A DNA stretch of 49,194 nt from an uncultured Verrucomicrobiota bacterium (GTDB taxonomy: Bacteria; Verrucomicrobiota; Verrucomicrobiia; Verrucomicrobiales; Verrucomicrobiaceae), in assembly GCA_903848465.1 (NCBI GenBank), contig CAINGK010000178.1, positions 1 to 49,194 of the forward strand, written 5' to 3'. Shown here one piece after another: positions 32,721 to 42,458 of this stretch. A program made the translations under genes and the position numbers. Position 1 is the stretch's first letter. Each line of letters starts with the position of its first letter. The notes below the pieces were generated by a model, which made no database searches, was not told where the DNA came from, and was given only the letters and a program-made list of their open reading frames with translations.

Positions 32721-33686
32721 TCACCGCTTTTCCCACAGCAGCGCCAGAAACAGCGGGAACTCCTTCCTCGCGCGGTTCTCAGCTCCCGCTCTCGGACCCG
32801 GCTGGCTTTCTTTGTGGGAGTACCATTCCTCGATACCAGCCAATACCAATCCAGCACCGAAGCCGGTGCCGGTGAGGGTTTGCAGGCTGCGGTGGAAGGA
32901 GGTGGTGATCTCGCTGTCGGCCTTGCCGGGGTGCATGATGATGGGGATGCTCAGGGTGCTGCTGTAAGCATCGATGCGGCGGTACTGAATCTTGGTGGCT
33001 TCGTCATTGCCCCAGCTCGTCTGACGCGGGATGCGGAAGGCGGGGTGATTCACCACCCAGAGCATGCGACCACCGGGCTTGAGCACTTTCGCGGCGGCGA
33101 CGCTGACGACATCCAGGTGCTCCATGTTTTGCACGCAAAGAATGGCGGAGGCGGCGTCGAACTCGCCGAGGTCTTCGATCTGCGCGGCATCGCGGGCCAG
33201 GTAACGTACCGGGGGCTTCACGGGATAAGTGCGCGCTTTTTGAATGAGCGTGGGGGCGGCATCCACGCCAGTGACCTGGCAGCCAGCCTGCGCAAGGGCG
33301 CGTGAAAACACGCCCTGCCCGCAGCCGAGATCGAGCACGCGCTCTCCGCGCTTGGGGGCCAGCAGTTTGAGCGCGCCGGGAATGACGACGGCCTGGTAGA
33401 GTTCGGAACCGCGTTCGCCGATGATGCCGTCGTACCAGTCGGCAGATTTTTCCCATGAGGTGCCGTGCGTGTGGCCGCCCTGCGCACGATTACCCTTCTC
33501 AAGTTTGCGTTGGGCACGATTGCCGAAATCACGGTTGCCTTGCGGACGGTTGCTTTGCGCACTGCCCCCCTGCGGACGATCACTTTGCGCGCGACTGCCC
33601 TGCTGGCGCTCCTCCTGTTCACGACCACCCGGCTCACGGTTCGGTGAGGGACGAGGGCGGAATGGGCGACGAGGCGGCTGCGGCAT
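32721..33686 (-). CDS. SAM methyltransferase with basic decapeptide-repeat N-terminus
   Basis: 321 residues from MPQPPRRPFRPRPSP; a longer frame upstream reads into the divergent gene's leader. The N-terminal ~75 residues are low complexity. From about residue 30 to 69 a 10-residue period repeats (GSRAQSDRPQ, GGSAQSNRPQ, and more diverged units). The rest is a ubiE/class I methyltransferase: WYDGIIGERGSELYQ, VLDLGCGQGVFS, VTGVDAAP, ILCVQNMEHL. The basic tail could bind nucleic acid or a membrane surface; that is inference. Divergent to the spermidine-synthase fusion. Confidence 0.85.
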   Translation of the reverse strand: MPQPPRRPFRPRPSPNREPGGREQEERQQGSRAQSDRPQGGSAQSNRPQGNRDFGNRAQRKLEKGNRAQGGHTHGTSWEKSADWYDGIIGERGSELYQAVVIPGALKLLAPKRGERVLDLGCGQGVFSRALAQAGCQVTGVDAAPTLIQKARTYPVKPPVRYLARDAAQIEDLGEFDAASAILCVQNMEHLDVVSVAAAKVLKPGGRMLWVVNHPAFRIPRQTSWGNDEATKIQYRRIDAYSSTLSIPIIMHPGKADSEITTSFHRSLQTLTGTGFGAGLVLAGIEEWYSHKESQPGPRAGAENRARKEFPLFLALLWEKR

Positions 33687-33769
33687 GCGGCATGATGCCG
33701 CAGCGGACGGTGATTGCCAGCAGCTCCCGCACAATGTCCTTACTTTTCTCTTCGCACATTCTCTACGAT

Positions 33770-36205
33770 ATGCCAGCCTCCCGTACTTTCCCCATGTCCG
33801 CATCCCCTTCCCGTGTCGTTCCCGGTCTCATCCTCGCGGCACTGAGCCTGCTAAGCGCCTTTCTGCTGTTTCAGGTACAGCCGATCATCAGCAAATTCAT
33901 CCTGCCATGGTTTGGTGGTAGCCCGGGGGTGTGGACGACGTGCATGCTGTTTTTCCAATTGGTGCTCTTTGCAGGCTACGCGTACGCACACACGCTGACG
34001 CTGCTGCCACGGCGCTGGCAGGGTGTGGTGCATGGCCTCCTGCTCGGTGCGGCGATCGCCATGCTGCCAATCGCCCCCGGAGAGATGTGGAAACCGACGG
34101 GGACTGAAGACCCGACGCTGCGCATTCTGCTGCTGCTGCTGGCGAGCGTGGGGCTGCCCTATTTTGTGCTCTCCAGTACCAGCCCGCTGGTGCAGGTGTG
34201 GTTTACCCGCACCACGAATGGGGCGAGTCCTTGGCGGCTGTATGCACTTTCGAACATTGGCTCGCTCGCGGCGCTGCTGAGCTATCCGCTGTTCTTCGAA
34301 ATTCACTGGGATGTGGTGGAGCAGACAACGCTCTGGGCGGTGGGTTTCGGTGCTTTCGTGGTGCTGTCTCTGGCGGGCGTCTGGCTGGACCGCCACCATG
34401 CCATTGCAGATGAAGCCAAACCTGCCGTAGTGACCGACACCGCTGCCGATCATCCCGGCTGGTGGCGGCGGCTCCAATGGGTGCTGCTACCCGCACTGGC
34501 CAGCTGCGTGCTGCTGGCCGCAACGAATCACGTCTGCCAGGACGTGGCGGTGATCCCCTTCCTATGGGTCGTGCCGCTGAGTCTCTACCTGCTCACCTTC
34601 ATCATTTGTTTTGAGCACGAGCGCTGGTATGCACGCATCTGCGCGCTGTGGGCGCTGCTGGCACTGCCCGTGTTGTTCATCACCTGCACCGAGAGCCGTC
34701 TGCAGGGCAAACCCGCCTGGGGGGACTTTGAAAAGATGATGCACAGCCATGTGGAGCCGCTGCTGAACCGGCTGACCGGGCAGGCCTTCAACTTCACCAG
34801 CATCGACCTGACGCCGAATTTCATCTGGGAGTTGGGGTGGTGCTTCAGCGCCATGTTCATTGCCTGCATGCTCTGCCATGGCGAGCTAACCCGGCTGAAA
34901 CCCGCACCGCGAAGGCTCACGGAGTTTTATCTACTCATGTCTTTTGGCGGAGCGCTGGGCGGACTGTTTGTGAGTCTCGGTGCCCCGCATGTGTTCACCT
35001 CCTTTGCCGAGTGGCCAATCAGCCTCATCGTGGTATGCGGACTCGCGTGTGTGATATTGTTGCGCAGCGTGCTGAAGGTGAAACGCATCTGGGAATGGGT
35101 GCTGCTCGTGCTCATCACGGCGATGACGACTGGCCTGATCTGGCTGCTGAATGAAAGCGGTGCCTTCACTCTGGAGGAATTGATGAAACAAGACAAGATG
35201 CCGCCGCCTGCGGTGATCTACAGCATCCTTGCAGTCATCCTACTTTGCCTGGCGGTGCTAGCCTACCGCATGATCCGGCGCGGCTCCATGCGTCCGGCAC
35301 TGGTTTCGATGACGCTGCTAGCGACGGGAAGCACCGTCATTCTACTCCTGATGAGCGACCTCGGCTTTAAGCATGACAAGAAGTTGGAACGGGTGCGCAA
35401 TTTCTACGGCATGCTCTCGGTGACGGAGGACTTTGACAGCAATCTGAACATGAAATACCGCCAGCTCAGCAACGGCGGCATCATCCATGGCATGCAGAAT
35501 CTGGGGGATTCATTGCGCGAAGAACCCACGACCTATTACGGCCACCACACGGGCATCGGCAAGGCGCTCGACAGCATCAAAGACCGGCCCGACGCACGCA
35601 TTGGCGTGGTGGGCATGGGCGCAGGCACCGTCTCCTGCTACGCCAAAAGCGGGCAATCCATCCGCTTCTATGACATCAATCCCGATGTGGTGCGCGTCGC
35701 GGAGAAGTACTTCACCTATCTGGAAGATGCTAGAAAACGCGGTGCCAAGGTGGAGATTGTCATCGCGGATGCGCGCTTGGCGCTGGAGCGTGAGCCGTCA
35801 CAGAAGTTTGATGTGCTGCTGCTGGACGCCTTCAGCGGCGACTCCGTGCCGGTGCATCTGCTGACAAGCGAGGCCTTCGCCATCTATGACCGCCACATGA
35901 AGCCGGATGGCATCATCGCCGTACACATCACCAACAGCTATCTCGTGCTGGCCCCGGTGATCGAAAAAATCGCTGCAGCGACCGGTTTCAAAACAACCCG
36001 CATCGCCACCGAGAGCGAAGGCGATCATGATTCCACCGACTACATCCTCGTCACCCGCAACGCCGAATTCCTCAAAGCCACGCCGCCGGCGCTGCTGGGC
36101 AACGAGATCGAACTCAAGCAGGACGTGCGCCTCTGGACGGACCGCTATCACAACCTGCTCCGCATCCTCGACATTCCGCAGAATACGAAAGACTCCGAAG
36201 AATAA
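33770..36205 (+). CDS. membrane-fused spermidine synthase-like protein
   Basis: 811 residues from ATG 33770 (33794 also possible); upstream codons to 33455 are a shadow of the divergent gene. The first ~600 residues hold many membrane spans (AALSLLSAFLLFQVQPIISKF, an MFS/spermidine-synthase fusion hallmark). The C-terminal domain is a Rossmann spermidine-synthase fold: VGMGAGTVSCYA, FYDINPDVVRVA, VIADARLALE and LLLDAFSGDSVP. Some key aminopropyltransferase residues cannot be checked here, so polyamine synthesis is not certain; the fusion family's function is poorly known. Confidence 0.88.
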   Translation: MPASRTFPMSASPSRVVPGLILAALSLLSAFLLFQVQPIISKFILPWFGGSPGVWTTCMLFFQLVLFAGYAYAHTLTLLPRRWQGVVHGLLLGAAIAMLPIAPGEMWKPTGTEDPTLRILLLLLASVGLPYFVLSSTSPLVQVWFTRTTNGASPWRLYALSNIGSLAALLSYPLFFEIHWDVVEQTTLWAVGFGAFVVLSLAGVWLDRHHAIADEAKPAVVTDTAADHPGWWRRLQWVLLPALASCVLLAATNHVCQDVAVIPFLWVVPLSLYLLTFIICFEHERWYARICALWALLALPVLFITCTESRLQGKPAWGDFEKMMHSHVEPLLNRLTGQAFNFTSIDLTPNFIWELGWCFSAMFIACMLCHGELTRLKPAPRRLTEFYLLMSFGGALGGLFVSLGAPHVFTSFAEWPISLIVVCGLACVILLRSVLKVKRIWEWVLLVLITAMTTGLIWLLNESGAFTLEELMKQDKMPPPAVIYSILAVILLCLAVLAYRMIRRGSMRPALVSMTLLATGSTVILLLMSDLGFKHDKKLERVRNFYGMLSVTEDFDSNLNMKYRQLSNGGIIHGMQNLGDSLREEPTTYYGHHTGIGKALDSIKDRPDARIGVVGMGAGTVSCYAKSGQSIRFYDINPDVVRVAEKYFTYLEDARKRGAKVEIVIADARLALEREPSQKFDVLLLDAFSGDSVPVHLLTSEAFAIYDRHMKPDGIIAVHITNSYLVLAPVIEKIAAATGFKTTRIATESEGDHDSTDYILVTRNAEFLKATPPALLGNEIELKQDVRLWTDRYHNLLRILDIPQNTKDSEE

Positions 36206-36268
36206 ACAGCGGGGGCCAAGAGCGAATTTGCGAACGCACGGGAACGCGCCAATCTTGGGCAAGTCGTC

Positions 36269-36766
36269 ATGCTATCCCTTGATCCAGTTCCCACGCCGCA
36301 GCAGCTTTTCCGCTGGCTGGACAGCGGCCGAATCACTCGTGAAGAGTTCCGAACCGCGATGGCAGTACATACAGGCGAGATCATTCAGGAGATGGAGCAG
36401 GCGCACGCCAATCCGCTCGTGGCCAAATTCAACGAACTCATGAACCGGCGCGAGGCCTGGAAGTGGGCGCGTCGGCATGGTGAAATGGTGCTGCGTGAAA
36501 TCCTGTATGCCCTGATGGATGAAGAGCGCTTCCCGCCGGGACGCTGGCTGTGGAATGCCATGCATCCGCACGTCCCCCTGAGTTGCTTCTTTCGCACGCG
36601 CGGCACCCCCATGCTGCGCTTTCTCGAATTGTCCGTGCATCCGCAGATGATCACCGTGCTCATTGAACACGGCGGCAGTGAAACCTTGCCCCCCACGCGG
36701 GAGCGATTTCATCTCCGCCGCAGCCGCCAGCAAACCCTCCAGGTGGAACGCCGCGAGCTCGTCTAA
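36269..36766 (+). CDS. hypothetical protein
   Basis: 165 residues, mostly helical and rich in Arg and Trp in its middle (REAWKWARRHGEMVLREILYAL, FPPGRWLWNAMHP). It has neither signal peptide nor membrane span, so is probably cytoplasmic. I do not recognise a family. It lies between the spermidine-synthase fusion and the Agl23-like gene on the same strand. Confidence 0.65.
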   Translation: MLSLDPVPTPQQLFRWLDSGRITREEFRTAMAVHTGEIIQEMEQAHANPLVAKFNELMNRREAWKWARRHGEMVLREILYALMDEERFPPGRWLWNAMHPHVPLSCFFRTRGTPMLRFLELSVHPQMITVLIEHGGSETLPPTRERFHLRRSRQQTLQVERRELV

Positions 36767-36829
36767 TCCCACCCCTCATTGCTCCACAGCACCCGGCTCG
36801 CATCCTGCTTTCGTCATTCGCCCCTCCCA

Positions 36830-38425
36830 ATGCCCCCTCCGCAGAAAAACTCCCTTGGCCGCCTTGGCCTAACGATCTTCGCCATCGTCTCACTCGCCCT
36901 CGGTGCCTATTACCGTCTTCCTTCACTCGGTGACCGCCCCATGCACACCGATGAAGCCATCCTGGCGATGAAGTCGGTCGAGTTCCAAAGCACCGGCCAT
37001 TTCCAATACGACCCCAAAGATTTCCATGGTCCGGGTCTGCACTACATCACGCGCCTTTGGTCCAGACTCGCCGGTTGGGGGAATTCCTCCACCTGGACAG
37101 AAGCCCAGCTACGCACAGTCCCGGTGATCTGCGGCCTGCTGCTCCTGCTCACGACCCTGCTGCTGCGCAACGCGCTGGGACGCCTCGCCACGGGCTTCGC
37201 GATGCTGCTCATCTCCATCTCGCCGATGATGGTCTATTACTCGCGCTACTTCATCATGGAGGTGCCGTTGGTGCTGCTCATCACTCTGAGCATCGCCGCG
37301 CTGTGGCACTATTCCCAAGGTGGTGGGCGCTGGTGGCTGGTGCTGGCAGGCTTCGCCATCGGCATGCAGCATGCGACCAAGGAAACCTTTGGCATCAATG
37401 TCGTCGCCGCGCTTATCGGCTTCGCCGTCACCAAAATGATGATTGGCGACTTCGCCCCCCGGCGCAGCGGCTATGACATCGGTGCCAACAAAAGCCGTGC
37501 CAACCACCCGTGGCTGTGGGTCATCGTCCCGGCCATCGTGACCAGCATCGCGATTTACTCTGGCGGTTTCAAAGACTGGCAGGCCGTGAAAGACAGCGCC
37601 CTGACTTATCTGAACTACTTTGAGCGCTCCAGCGGCAGCGGCCACGAGAAGCCTTGGCACTACTACCTCACGCTCATCTTCTATCGCAAAGACGGCTTGG
37701 TGTGGAGCGAGGCCATGATTGGTGGCCTGGGTATCGTCGGCATGCTTTATGCATTTTTTGGAAACCACATGAAGCAGCCCGCACGACAGGCCTTTCTTGT
37801 CTTCCTGTCCATTTACACCCTTGTCCTGTTCGCCATCTATTCCTTCCTCGCCTACAAGACACCCTGGTGCATCCTCAGCGCCCAGCATGCGCTAACGCTG
37901 CTCGCCGGAGTCGGTGCCGCTGCCATTGCCAGTTCACTTAAGGGCAGGATCTCGCGGCTTGTTTTCAAGATCGCTTTTGGCGTCGGTTTGTACCACCTCA
38001 TCGCGCAGACCAGCCTGGCCATTCACCTGTACGCCGCCGACTCGCGCAATCCCTACGTTTACTCGCACACTTCCACCAATCTCCTGCGGCTCCTGCCCCA
38101 GGTGCGGGATTTGCAGAAGACCGCGCCGGATGGGGCCTTCAATGTGCTCGTGGTCAACCGCGATGCGGGCTGGCCGCTGCCCTGGTACTGGCGCGACATC
38201 AAAAGCGTCCAGTACACGACCACCATTCCCGACACCGTTGACGCGCGAGTCATCATTGCCGAACCCGAGATGAAGACCGCTCTGGAGGCCAAATTCGCGG
38301 GCAAAGCCTACACTTCACCTGATCTCTTCGGCCTGCGTCCAGGCGTGATGCTCAACCTCTGGGTGGAACAATCCCTCTGGGACCGCCACAGCCTCCGCAA
38401 GCAGCAGGAAGCTACCAAACCGTGA
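36830..38425 (+). CDS. Agl23-like GT-C membrane glycosyltransferase
   Basis: 531 residues, about 10 membrane spans. The early acidic motif MHTDEAILAMKSVEF and FHGPGLHYI match the TIGR03663 / Agl23 group of GT-C (GT39-like) enzymes that move lipid-linked sugars to protein or glycan. The starting Met is that of MPPPQKNSLGRLGL; a longer frame would include a signal-poor leader. The stop overlaps the GTG start of apbE. Glycan specificity is unknown. Confidence 0.85.
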   Translation: MPPPQKNSLGRLGLTIFAIVSLALGAYYRLPSLGDRPMHTDEAILAMKSVEFQSTGHFQYDPKDFHGPGLHYITRLWSRLAGWGNSSTWTEAQLRTVPVICGLLLLLTTLLLRNALGRLATGFAMLLISISPMMVYYSRYFIMEVPLVLLITLSIAALWHYSQGGGRWWLVLAGFAIGMQHATKETFGINVVAALIGFAVTKMMIGDFAPRRSGYDIGANKSRANHPWLWVIVPAIVTSIAIYSGGFKDWQAVKDSALTYLNYFERSSGSGHEKPWHYYLTLIFYRKDGLVWSEAMIGGLGIVGMLYAFFGNHMKQPARQAFLVFLSIYTLVLFAIYSFLAYKTPWCILSAQHALTLLAGVGAAAIASSLKGRISRLVFKIAFGVGLYHLIAQTSLAIHLYAADSRNPYVYSHTSTNLLRLLPQVRDLQKTAPDGAFNVLVVNRDAGWPLPWYWRDIKSVQYTTTIPDTVDARVIIAEPEMKTALEAKFAGKAYTSPDLFGLRPGVMLNLWVEQSLWDRHSLRKQQEATKP

Positions 38426-39288
38426 GCACGCCCGCCCCGCAGCACCATCGCTTCACCAGTCCTGCGATGGCCACCACGTTCGACGTCATCATCAATCATG
38501 AGGATGCCGATGAAACCTACGCCGCGCAAGCCGCGCAGGCAGTGTTTCAAGAAATCGCTCGGCTCGAAGACGAACTCAGCCGCTTCCGCGCCTCCAGCGA
38601 CATCTATCGCCTCGGCCAGCTCAAGGCCGGTGAAAGCATCCTCGTCGGCATGGCTGCATGGGACTGCCTCGCGCTGGCCAAAGCCATGCATCAGGAGACT
38701 GCCGGAGCCTTTGACATCACCATCGGCCCATTGATGAATTTGTTCATCACGTCCGAGGGCGAGCCACGTCAGGTAAGCCAGGACGTACTGGAGCAGGCGC
38801 GCCAGATCATCGGCAGCCAGCGCTTTGACCTCGAAGAAGAAACTATGCGCGTCACCGTGCATGCCACCGGCATGATCTTCGACCTCGGAGCCATGGGCAA
38901 AGGCTACGCCCTCGATCAAGCCGCCGATGTGCTGCAAGACTGGAAGATCACCAACTTCGTCCTCAACGCCGGAGACAGCACCATCCTCGCCAGCGGTGCC
39001 CCGAGTGGCAAAGAGGCCTGGTCCATCACGCTCGGCGGCGGTGAGAAGAGAACTCCTCTTATCAATCGCGCCGTCAGTGGCTCGGGCTTCGCGGTCAAAG
39101 GCGCGCACATCATGAACCCGAGGCTCTTCACGCCTGTTCCCATCAGGAGCCGCCGCACCTACGCCCTCGCCCCCACCGCCGCGCTGTCCGATGCGTTATC
39201 GACTGCGTTCATGGTGATGGAGAAGGAGGAGATTGAGGCGCTGTGCGCGAGGTATGAGGGGGTGGAGGCGCTGGAGTTGGAGGTGTGA
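38422..39288 (+). CDS. apbE: FAD:protein FMN transferase ApbE
   Basis: 288 residues starting at a GTG that overlaps the stop of the upstream gene (GTGA). ApbE attaches FMN covalently to Thr/Ser of target flavoproteins such as Nqr/Rnf subunits. Motifs include SPAMATTFDV, GAFDITIGPLMN, FDLGAMGKGYALDQAAD, LNAGDSTI and ALSDALSTAFMVM. No signal peptide is evident, unlike many ApbEs. Its target is not in this window. Confidence 0.92.
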   Translation: MSTPAPQHHRFTSPAMATTFDVIINHEDADETYAAQAAQAVFQEIARLEDELSRFRASSDIYRLGQLKAGESILVGMAAWDCLALAKAMHQETAGAFDITIGPLMNLFITSEGEPRQVSQDVLEQARQIIGSQRFDLEEETMRVTVHATGMIFDLGAMGKGYALDQAADVLQDWKITNFVLNAGDSTILASGAPSGKEAWSITLGGGEKRTPLINRAVSGSGFAVKGAHIMNPRLFTPVPIRSRRTYALAPTAALSDALSTAFMVMEKEEIEALCARYEGVEALELEV

Positions 39289-39297
39289 GCTGCCGCT

Positions 39298-39810
39298 TCA
39301 ATGCTTCGACCTGAAGGACGCGACAAACCTTTGATCCAGTGATGGAAGCATGAGTTCGAGCGGAGTTCGGTGTTTTTTGACAGCGATGACAATGGTCCAA
39401 ATCAAAAGAGCGCTAGTTGTCACTATGTTCTGCCATGAGTTCAGCTCCCAGGCAGTGGGATTGAGAAAATCATGATCAGAGAACGGCCATAGGTAATGAA
39501 TCCCCCAACCGAGTCCAGAGCCGTAATAGTCCAGGATCAGATGAAGGTGGAACAATGCCAGGTAGAGCCAAAAAGTTTTGATTCGATGCCGCGAGAACAA
39601 CGCAAGGACAGTGGCCAGCAGAACGCCAAACAAGGCATTATGCGCAAGCACATGGTGGTATTCGACATAGCATTCGAGACTGACAATGATTCCCAAACCG
39701 TCAAGATCGGCTACTGAAGCAGCTATCATGGCAAAGAAACGCTCTCGGGGCGTCAGTTGAAAGCAGTCAGCGGCGCACCAGCCCGACAGGATGTGGGTTT
39801 GAATATGCAT
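39298..39810 (-). CDS. YdjM/DUF457-like membrane metal-dependent hydrolase
   Basis: 170 residues with several membrane spans. His/Asp signatures of the LexA-regulated YdjM/DUF457 family are visible: THILSGW near the start, VADLDGLG, and YHHVLAHNALFGVLLA, then HLHLILDYYGSG. Presumed membrane-bound hydrolase; natural substrate unknown. It ends on the strand opposite apbE. Confidence 0.8.
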   Translation of the reverse strand: MHIQTHILSGWCAADCFQLTPRERFFAMIAASVADLDGLGIIVSLECYVEYHHVLAHNALFGVLLATVLALFSRHRIKTFWLYLALFHLHLILDYYGSGLGWGIHYLWPFSDHDFLNPTAWELNSWQNIVTTSALLIWTIVIAVKKHRTPLELMLPSLDQRFVASFRSKH

Positions 39811-39823
39811 CTCTCACTGATTA

Positions 39824-42367
39824 TCACTTCCACTCTGCCAGCAGCACCAGCCCTTCTCGATTCCTGGGAGCCAACGCCAACGAATCCAGCAGGTGCCGCT
39901 TTGCTCGCTTGGCATCGGATGCGCGCAGCAAGCCAGCCAGCTTGAAATGAGTCTGCGCGCTGCCGCCGGGATCGAGCACGAGTACACGTTCATAAGCGGC
40001 AATCGCCTCAGGGGTCTCATTCAGCGCGGTACAGGCATCTGCCAGGGCCTTTTGCGGTGTCACGAGAAAGGGATTCAACGCCGTCGCGCGCTGCGCATTG
40101 GCTTTCACTTCTGGCCAGCGTTTTGCGGCCACGTCGAGTTCGATGAGGCGCAGGAAGGCGCTTTGCGCGCTGGATGATTTCGCGGCGATCTGCCGCAGCA
40201 CGGCGACTTCCTCATCGCTGCGCTTCAGTTGTCGCATTGCCAGCACCTTCAGTGCGTAGCCACTGTCGGCTTCAAAGCTGTCCGGCAGAAGTTCGATGAG
40301 CTTGTCGGCCAGCGGCAGAACCTCGGCCCACTGCTTGGCCTGCATCCGTGCATCGGCCTCCTTGTGCAGTGCCTTGAGGTTGTTGGGATGCTGCTTCAAA
40401 TACTCGGAGAATGAACCGGTCTCGAATGGATTCAGCTCTTCGGGCTTGGGCTCGTTCCAGTCGGCCTTGGGGCCGAAGGCGTTGGCCCTGGCGGCGATGA
40501 ACTGGGCGAACTCCTTTTCGATTTTTTCGATGTTGCCCGCATTGGCGGCAATCGCATCATTGATCCGCTTGCCAGCGGCGAGGTCATGCAGGATGCCCTG
40601 AAAATTGTCCTTGCCGAATTTCTCCAGCAGAAACTCCACGGCCTGACTCGACTCATAATACGCGAACATCAGGTGATCCGGCGTCTTCGGTCCCATGAAC
40701 GCACCGCTCAGGCGCGACAGCGGCGTCAGCGTCTCCTCATCGAGCACCATCTCGCGGAACTTATCATTCATCGGCATGCCCCAGGCGGGATCGCGCTGCC
40801 GCTCTTCATAAACGCTGATGCCCTCGCTCAGCCAGCGCGGCATGCGGTTCTTCGTCACGGTCAGTGTGATCACATGGCAAAACTCATGCCACAGCGTGCT
40901 CTCCCAATTGTTGCGGCCATGGGCCAGACTGCCAGGGCTGTTCATCGTCACCACCGTGCCAAAGCAAACGCCCAGCATCCCCTGCCCGCCCAGAGCGCCA
41001 AAGGTGCGAATGGCGAAATCCTGCTGCGCACCGAAGAACTCCACCAGCACCGGCCGCTTCAAAGCGAGGCCGTACTTTGCGCCCAGCACCGCCTTCGCAT
41101 CGCGCAGCAAGGCGAGCACACGCGCGCCATAGATCGGCCAGTCGCGCTTCGGCATTTTCAAGACGAAGTCCTCGAAGGTCTGCGTGGTGTAGCCATTCAT
41201 CTCCTTCTCCAGCAGCGCCAGATTGTGCGCCTGGATGTTGTAGCCATCCTCCTTGCGGATCAGCTCCGCGAGCTTCCACGCCTCCGCTTCTTCACCGAGC
41301 CGGAGCAGATCATGGCAGAGCTGCATCTTGGCTGGCAGATATTTCGAATCAAACTCCAGCGCCTGACGTTGGCGGGCGGCACTCTCAGCAAAGCGATAGG
41401 CCCGCGACAAACAGCGTCCAATGGTGTGATCTACCTCAGGATTCCTGTCCCAGCGTTGCAAGGCCTGCCGCCGCGCCTCTTCCAGCTTGCCCGCATCGGC
41501 TTGGAACAGGTACGCCACAACTGCCCGCAGAGACCATGCCATGGGTTGTTGCGCATCCAGATCGAGCACCTGCTGGATCGCGGCCTCGGCTTCGATGAAT
41601 TTTTCCCCACCGATGAGCAACTCCGCCCGCTGCAAATGCGCGTCTGTCAGATGAGGATTCAATTCGAGCGCTTTCTTCAAGCTCTCTGTCGCCTTCTCGC
41701 GATCACTCGATTGAAACGCTTTCGCCAGGCCCAGTCGCAGATTGGCCGTCTCGCCATGCGCCTTCAATCCTGCTCGAAAGACATCCGCCGCGCGCTTCGC
41801 ATCGTCTTTGTCGAGCGCGAGATTCCCTTCCGCCAGATACGCCGCCTCCAGCTTAGCATCCTTGCCCTGCGCGACCTTGAAGTACTGCGCGGTCACCTTC
41901 TGCGCATCAGCCCCCAGCACCAAGGCCGCCCGGCCAAGCATGATCAGGTCCATCGCCGTGCGGTCTTTGGGTGCTTTGGCCCGCGCCGCCACATTCAAAT
42001 CCTGCAACGCCGCCGCCGCAATTTCCGCCTTGCCCAGCATCTGCGCGAAATCATGCCGCAGCATCAGAAGCTCAAAGTGCCCCGGATGCATCACCAGCGC
42101 CTTGGCCGACTCCGCCAGCGCCGTCTCCACCTGCCCCATCGCTACCAGCGCCTTCAGCCGCAGCATGCGCCACTCCGGTGCCTTCAGCCCCTTCTCCACC
42201 GCCGCCTCTCCGATGCGCGCCACCAGTTCATAATCGCCTCTGGCCAGCAGTTCCCCCACCGGCCCCAGGTTGCGCTCCTCAAAGATTTTTTCGAGATCAA
42301 TCTGCTGGGCACGCGCCCCCGTGAAGACCGAGGTCCAAAGAAAGATGGAAACGAAAAGCAGGCGCAT
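39824..42367 (-). CDS. secreted TPR protein with peptidase MA-like domain
   Basis: 847 residues from MRLLFVSIFLWTSVFTGARA (signal peptide). TPR-type helical repeats dominate the N-terminal ~440 residues (KKALELNPHLTDAHLQRAEL). A gluzincin-like Zn site follows: WHEFCHVITL (HExxH) and WLSEGISVYEE (downstream Glu), the peptidase MA-like arrangement. A further TPR block closes the protein (AYERVLVLDPGGSAQTHFKL). A longer upstream frame exists, but this Met gives the signal peptide. Substrate unknown. Confidence 0.85.
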   Translation of the reverse strand: MRLLFVSIFLWTSVFTGARAQQIDLEKIFEERNLGPVGELLARGDYELVARIGEAAVEKGLKAPEWRMLRLKALVAMGQVETALAESAKALVMHPGHFELLMLRHDFAQMLGKAEIAAAALQDLNVAARAKAPKDRTAMDLIMLGRAALVLGADAQKVTAQYFKVAQGKDAKLEAAYLAEGNLALDKDDAKRAADVFRAGLKAHGETANLRLGLAKAFQSSDREKATESLKKALELNPHLTDAHLQRAELLIGGEKFIEAEAAIQQVLDLDAQQPMAWSLRAVVAYLFQADAGKLEEARRQALQRWDRNPEVDHTIGRCLSRAYRFAESAARQRQALEFDSKYLPAKMQLCHDLLRLGEEAEAWKLAELIRKEDGYNIQAHNLALLEKEMNGYTTQTFEDFVLKMPKRDWPIYGARVLALLRDAKAVLGAKYGLALKRPVLVEFFGAQQDFAIRTFGALGGQGMLGVCFGTVVTMNSPGSLAHGRNNWESTLWHEFCHVITLTVTKNRMPRWLSEGISVYEERQRDPAWGMPMNDKFREMVLDEETLTPLSRLSGAFMGPKTPDHLMFAYYESSQAVEFLLEKFGKDNFQGILHDLAAGKRINDAIAANAGNIEKIEKEFAQFIAARANAFGPKADWNEPKPEELNPFETGSFSEYLKQHPNNLKALHKEADARMQAKQWAEVLPLADKLIELLPDSFEADSGYALKVLAMRQLKRSDEEVAVLRQIAAKSSSAQSAFLRLIELDVAAKRWPEVKANAQRATALNPFLVTPQKALADACTALNETPEAIAAYERVLVLDPGGSAQTHFKLAGLLRASDAKRAKRHLLDSLALAPRNREGLVLLAEWK

Positions 42368-42458
42368 GGATTCAAATCGTGTCCAAACACCTGCTTCTCG
42401 CATGAGTTGTGCCTGCAGTGGCAGTAAAAATGGGAACTGTTTCGAGCTCCTATGCCCT

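Noticed and set aside
33455..33769. N-terminal extension of the spermidine-synthase fusion
   Set aside because: It is the complementary reading of the methyltransferase's repeat region; Cys/His-rich and without a signal.
40586..42427. 613-codon plus-strand frame opposite the TPR/peptidase gene
   Set aside because: Composition (Arg/His/Gln-rich) and lack of domains mark it as the shadow of the real gene.
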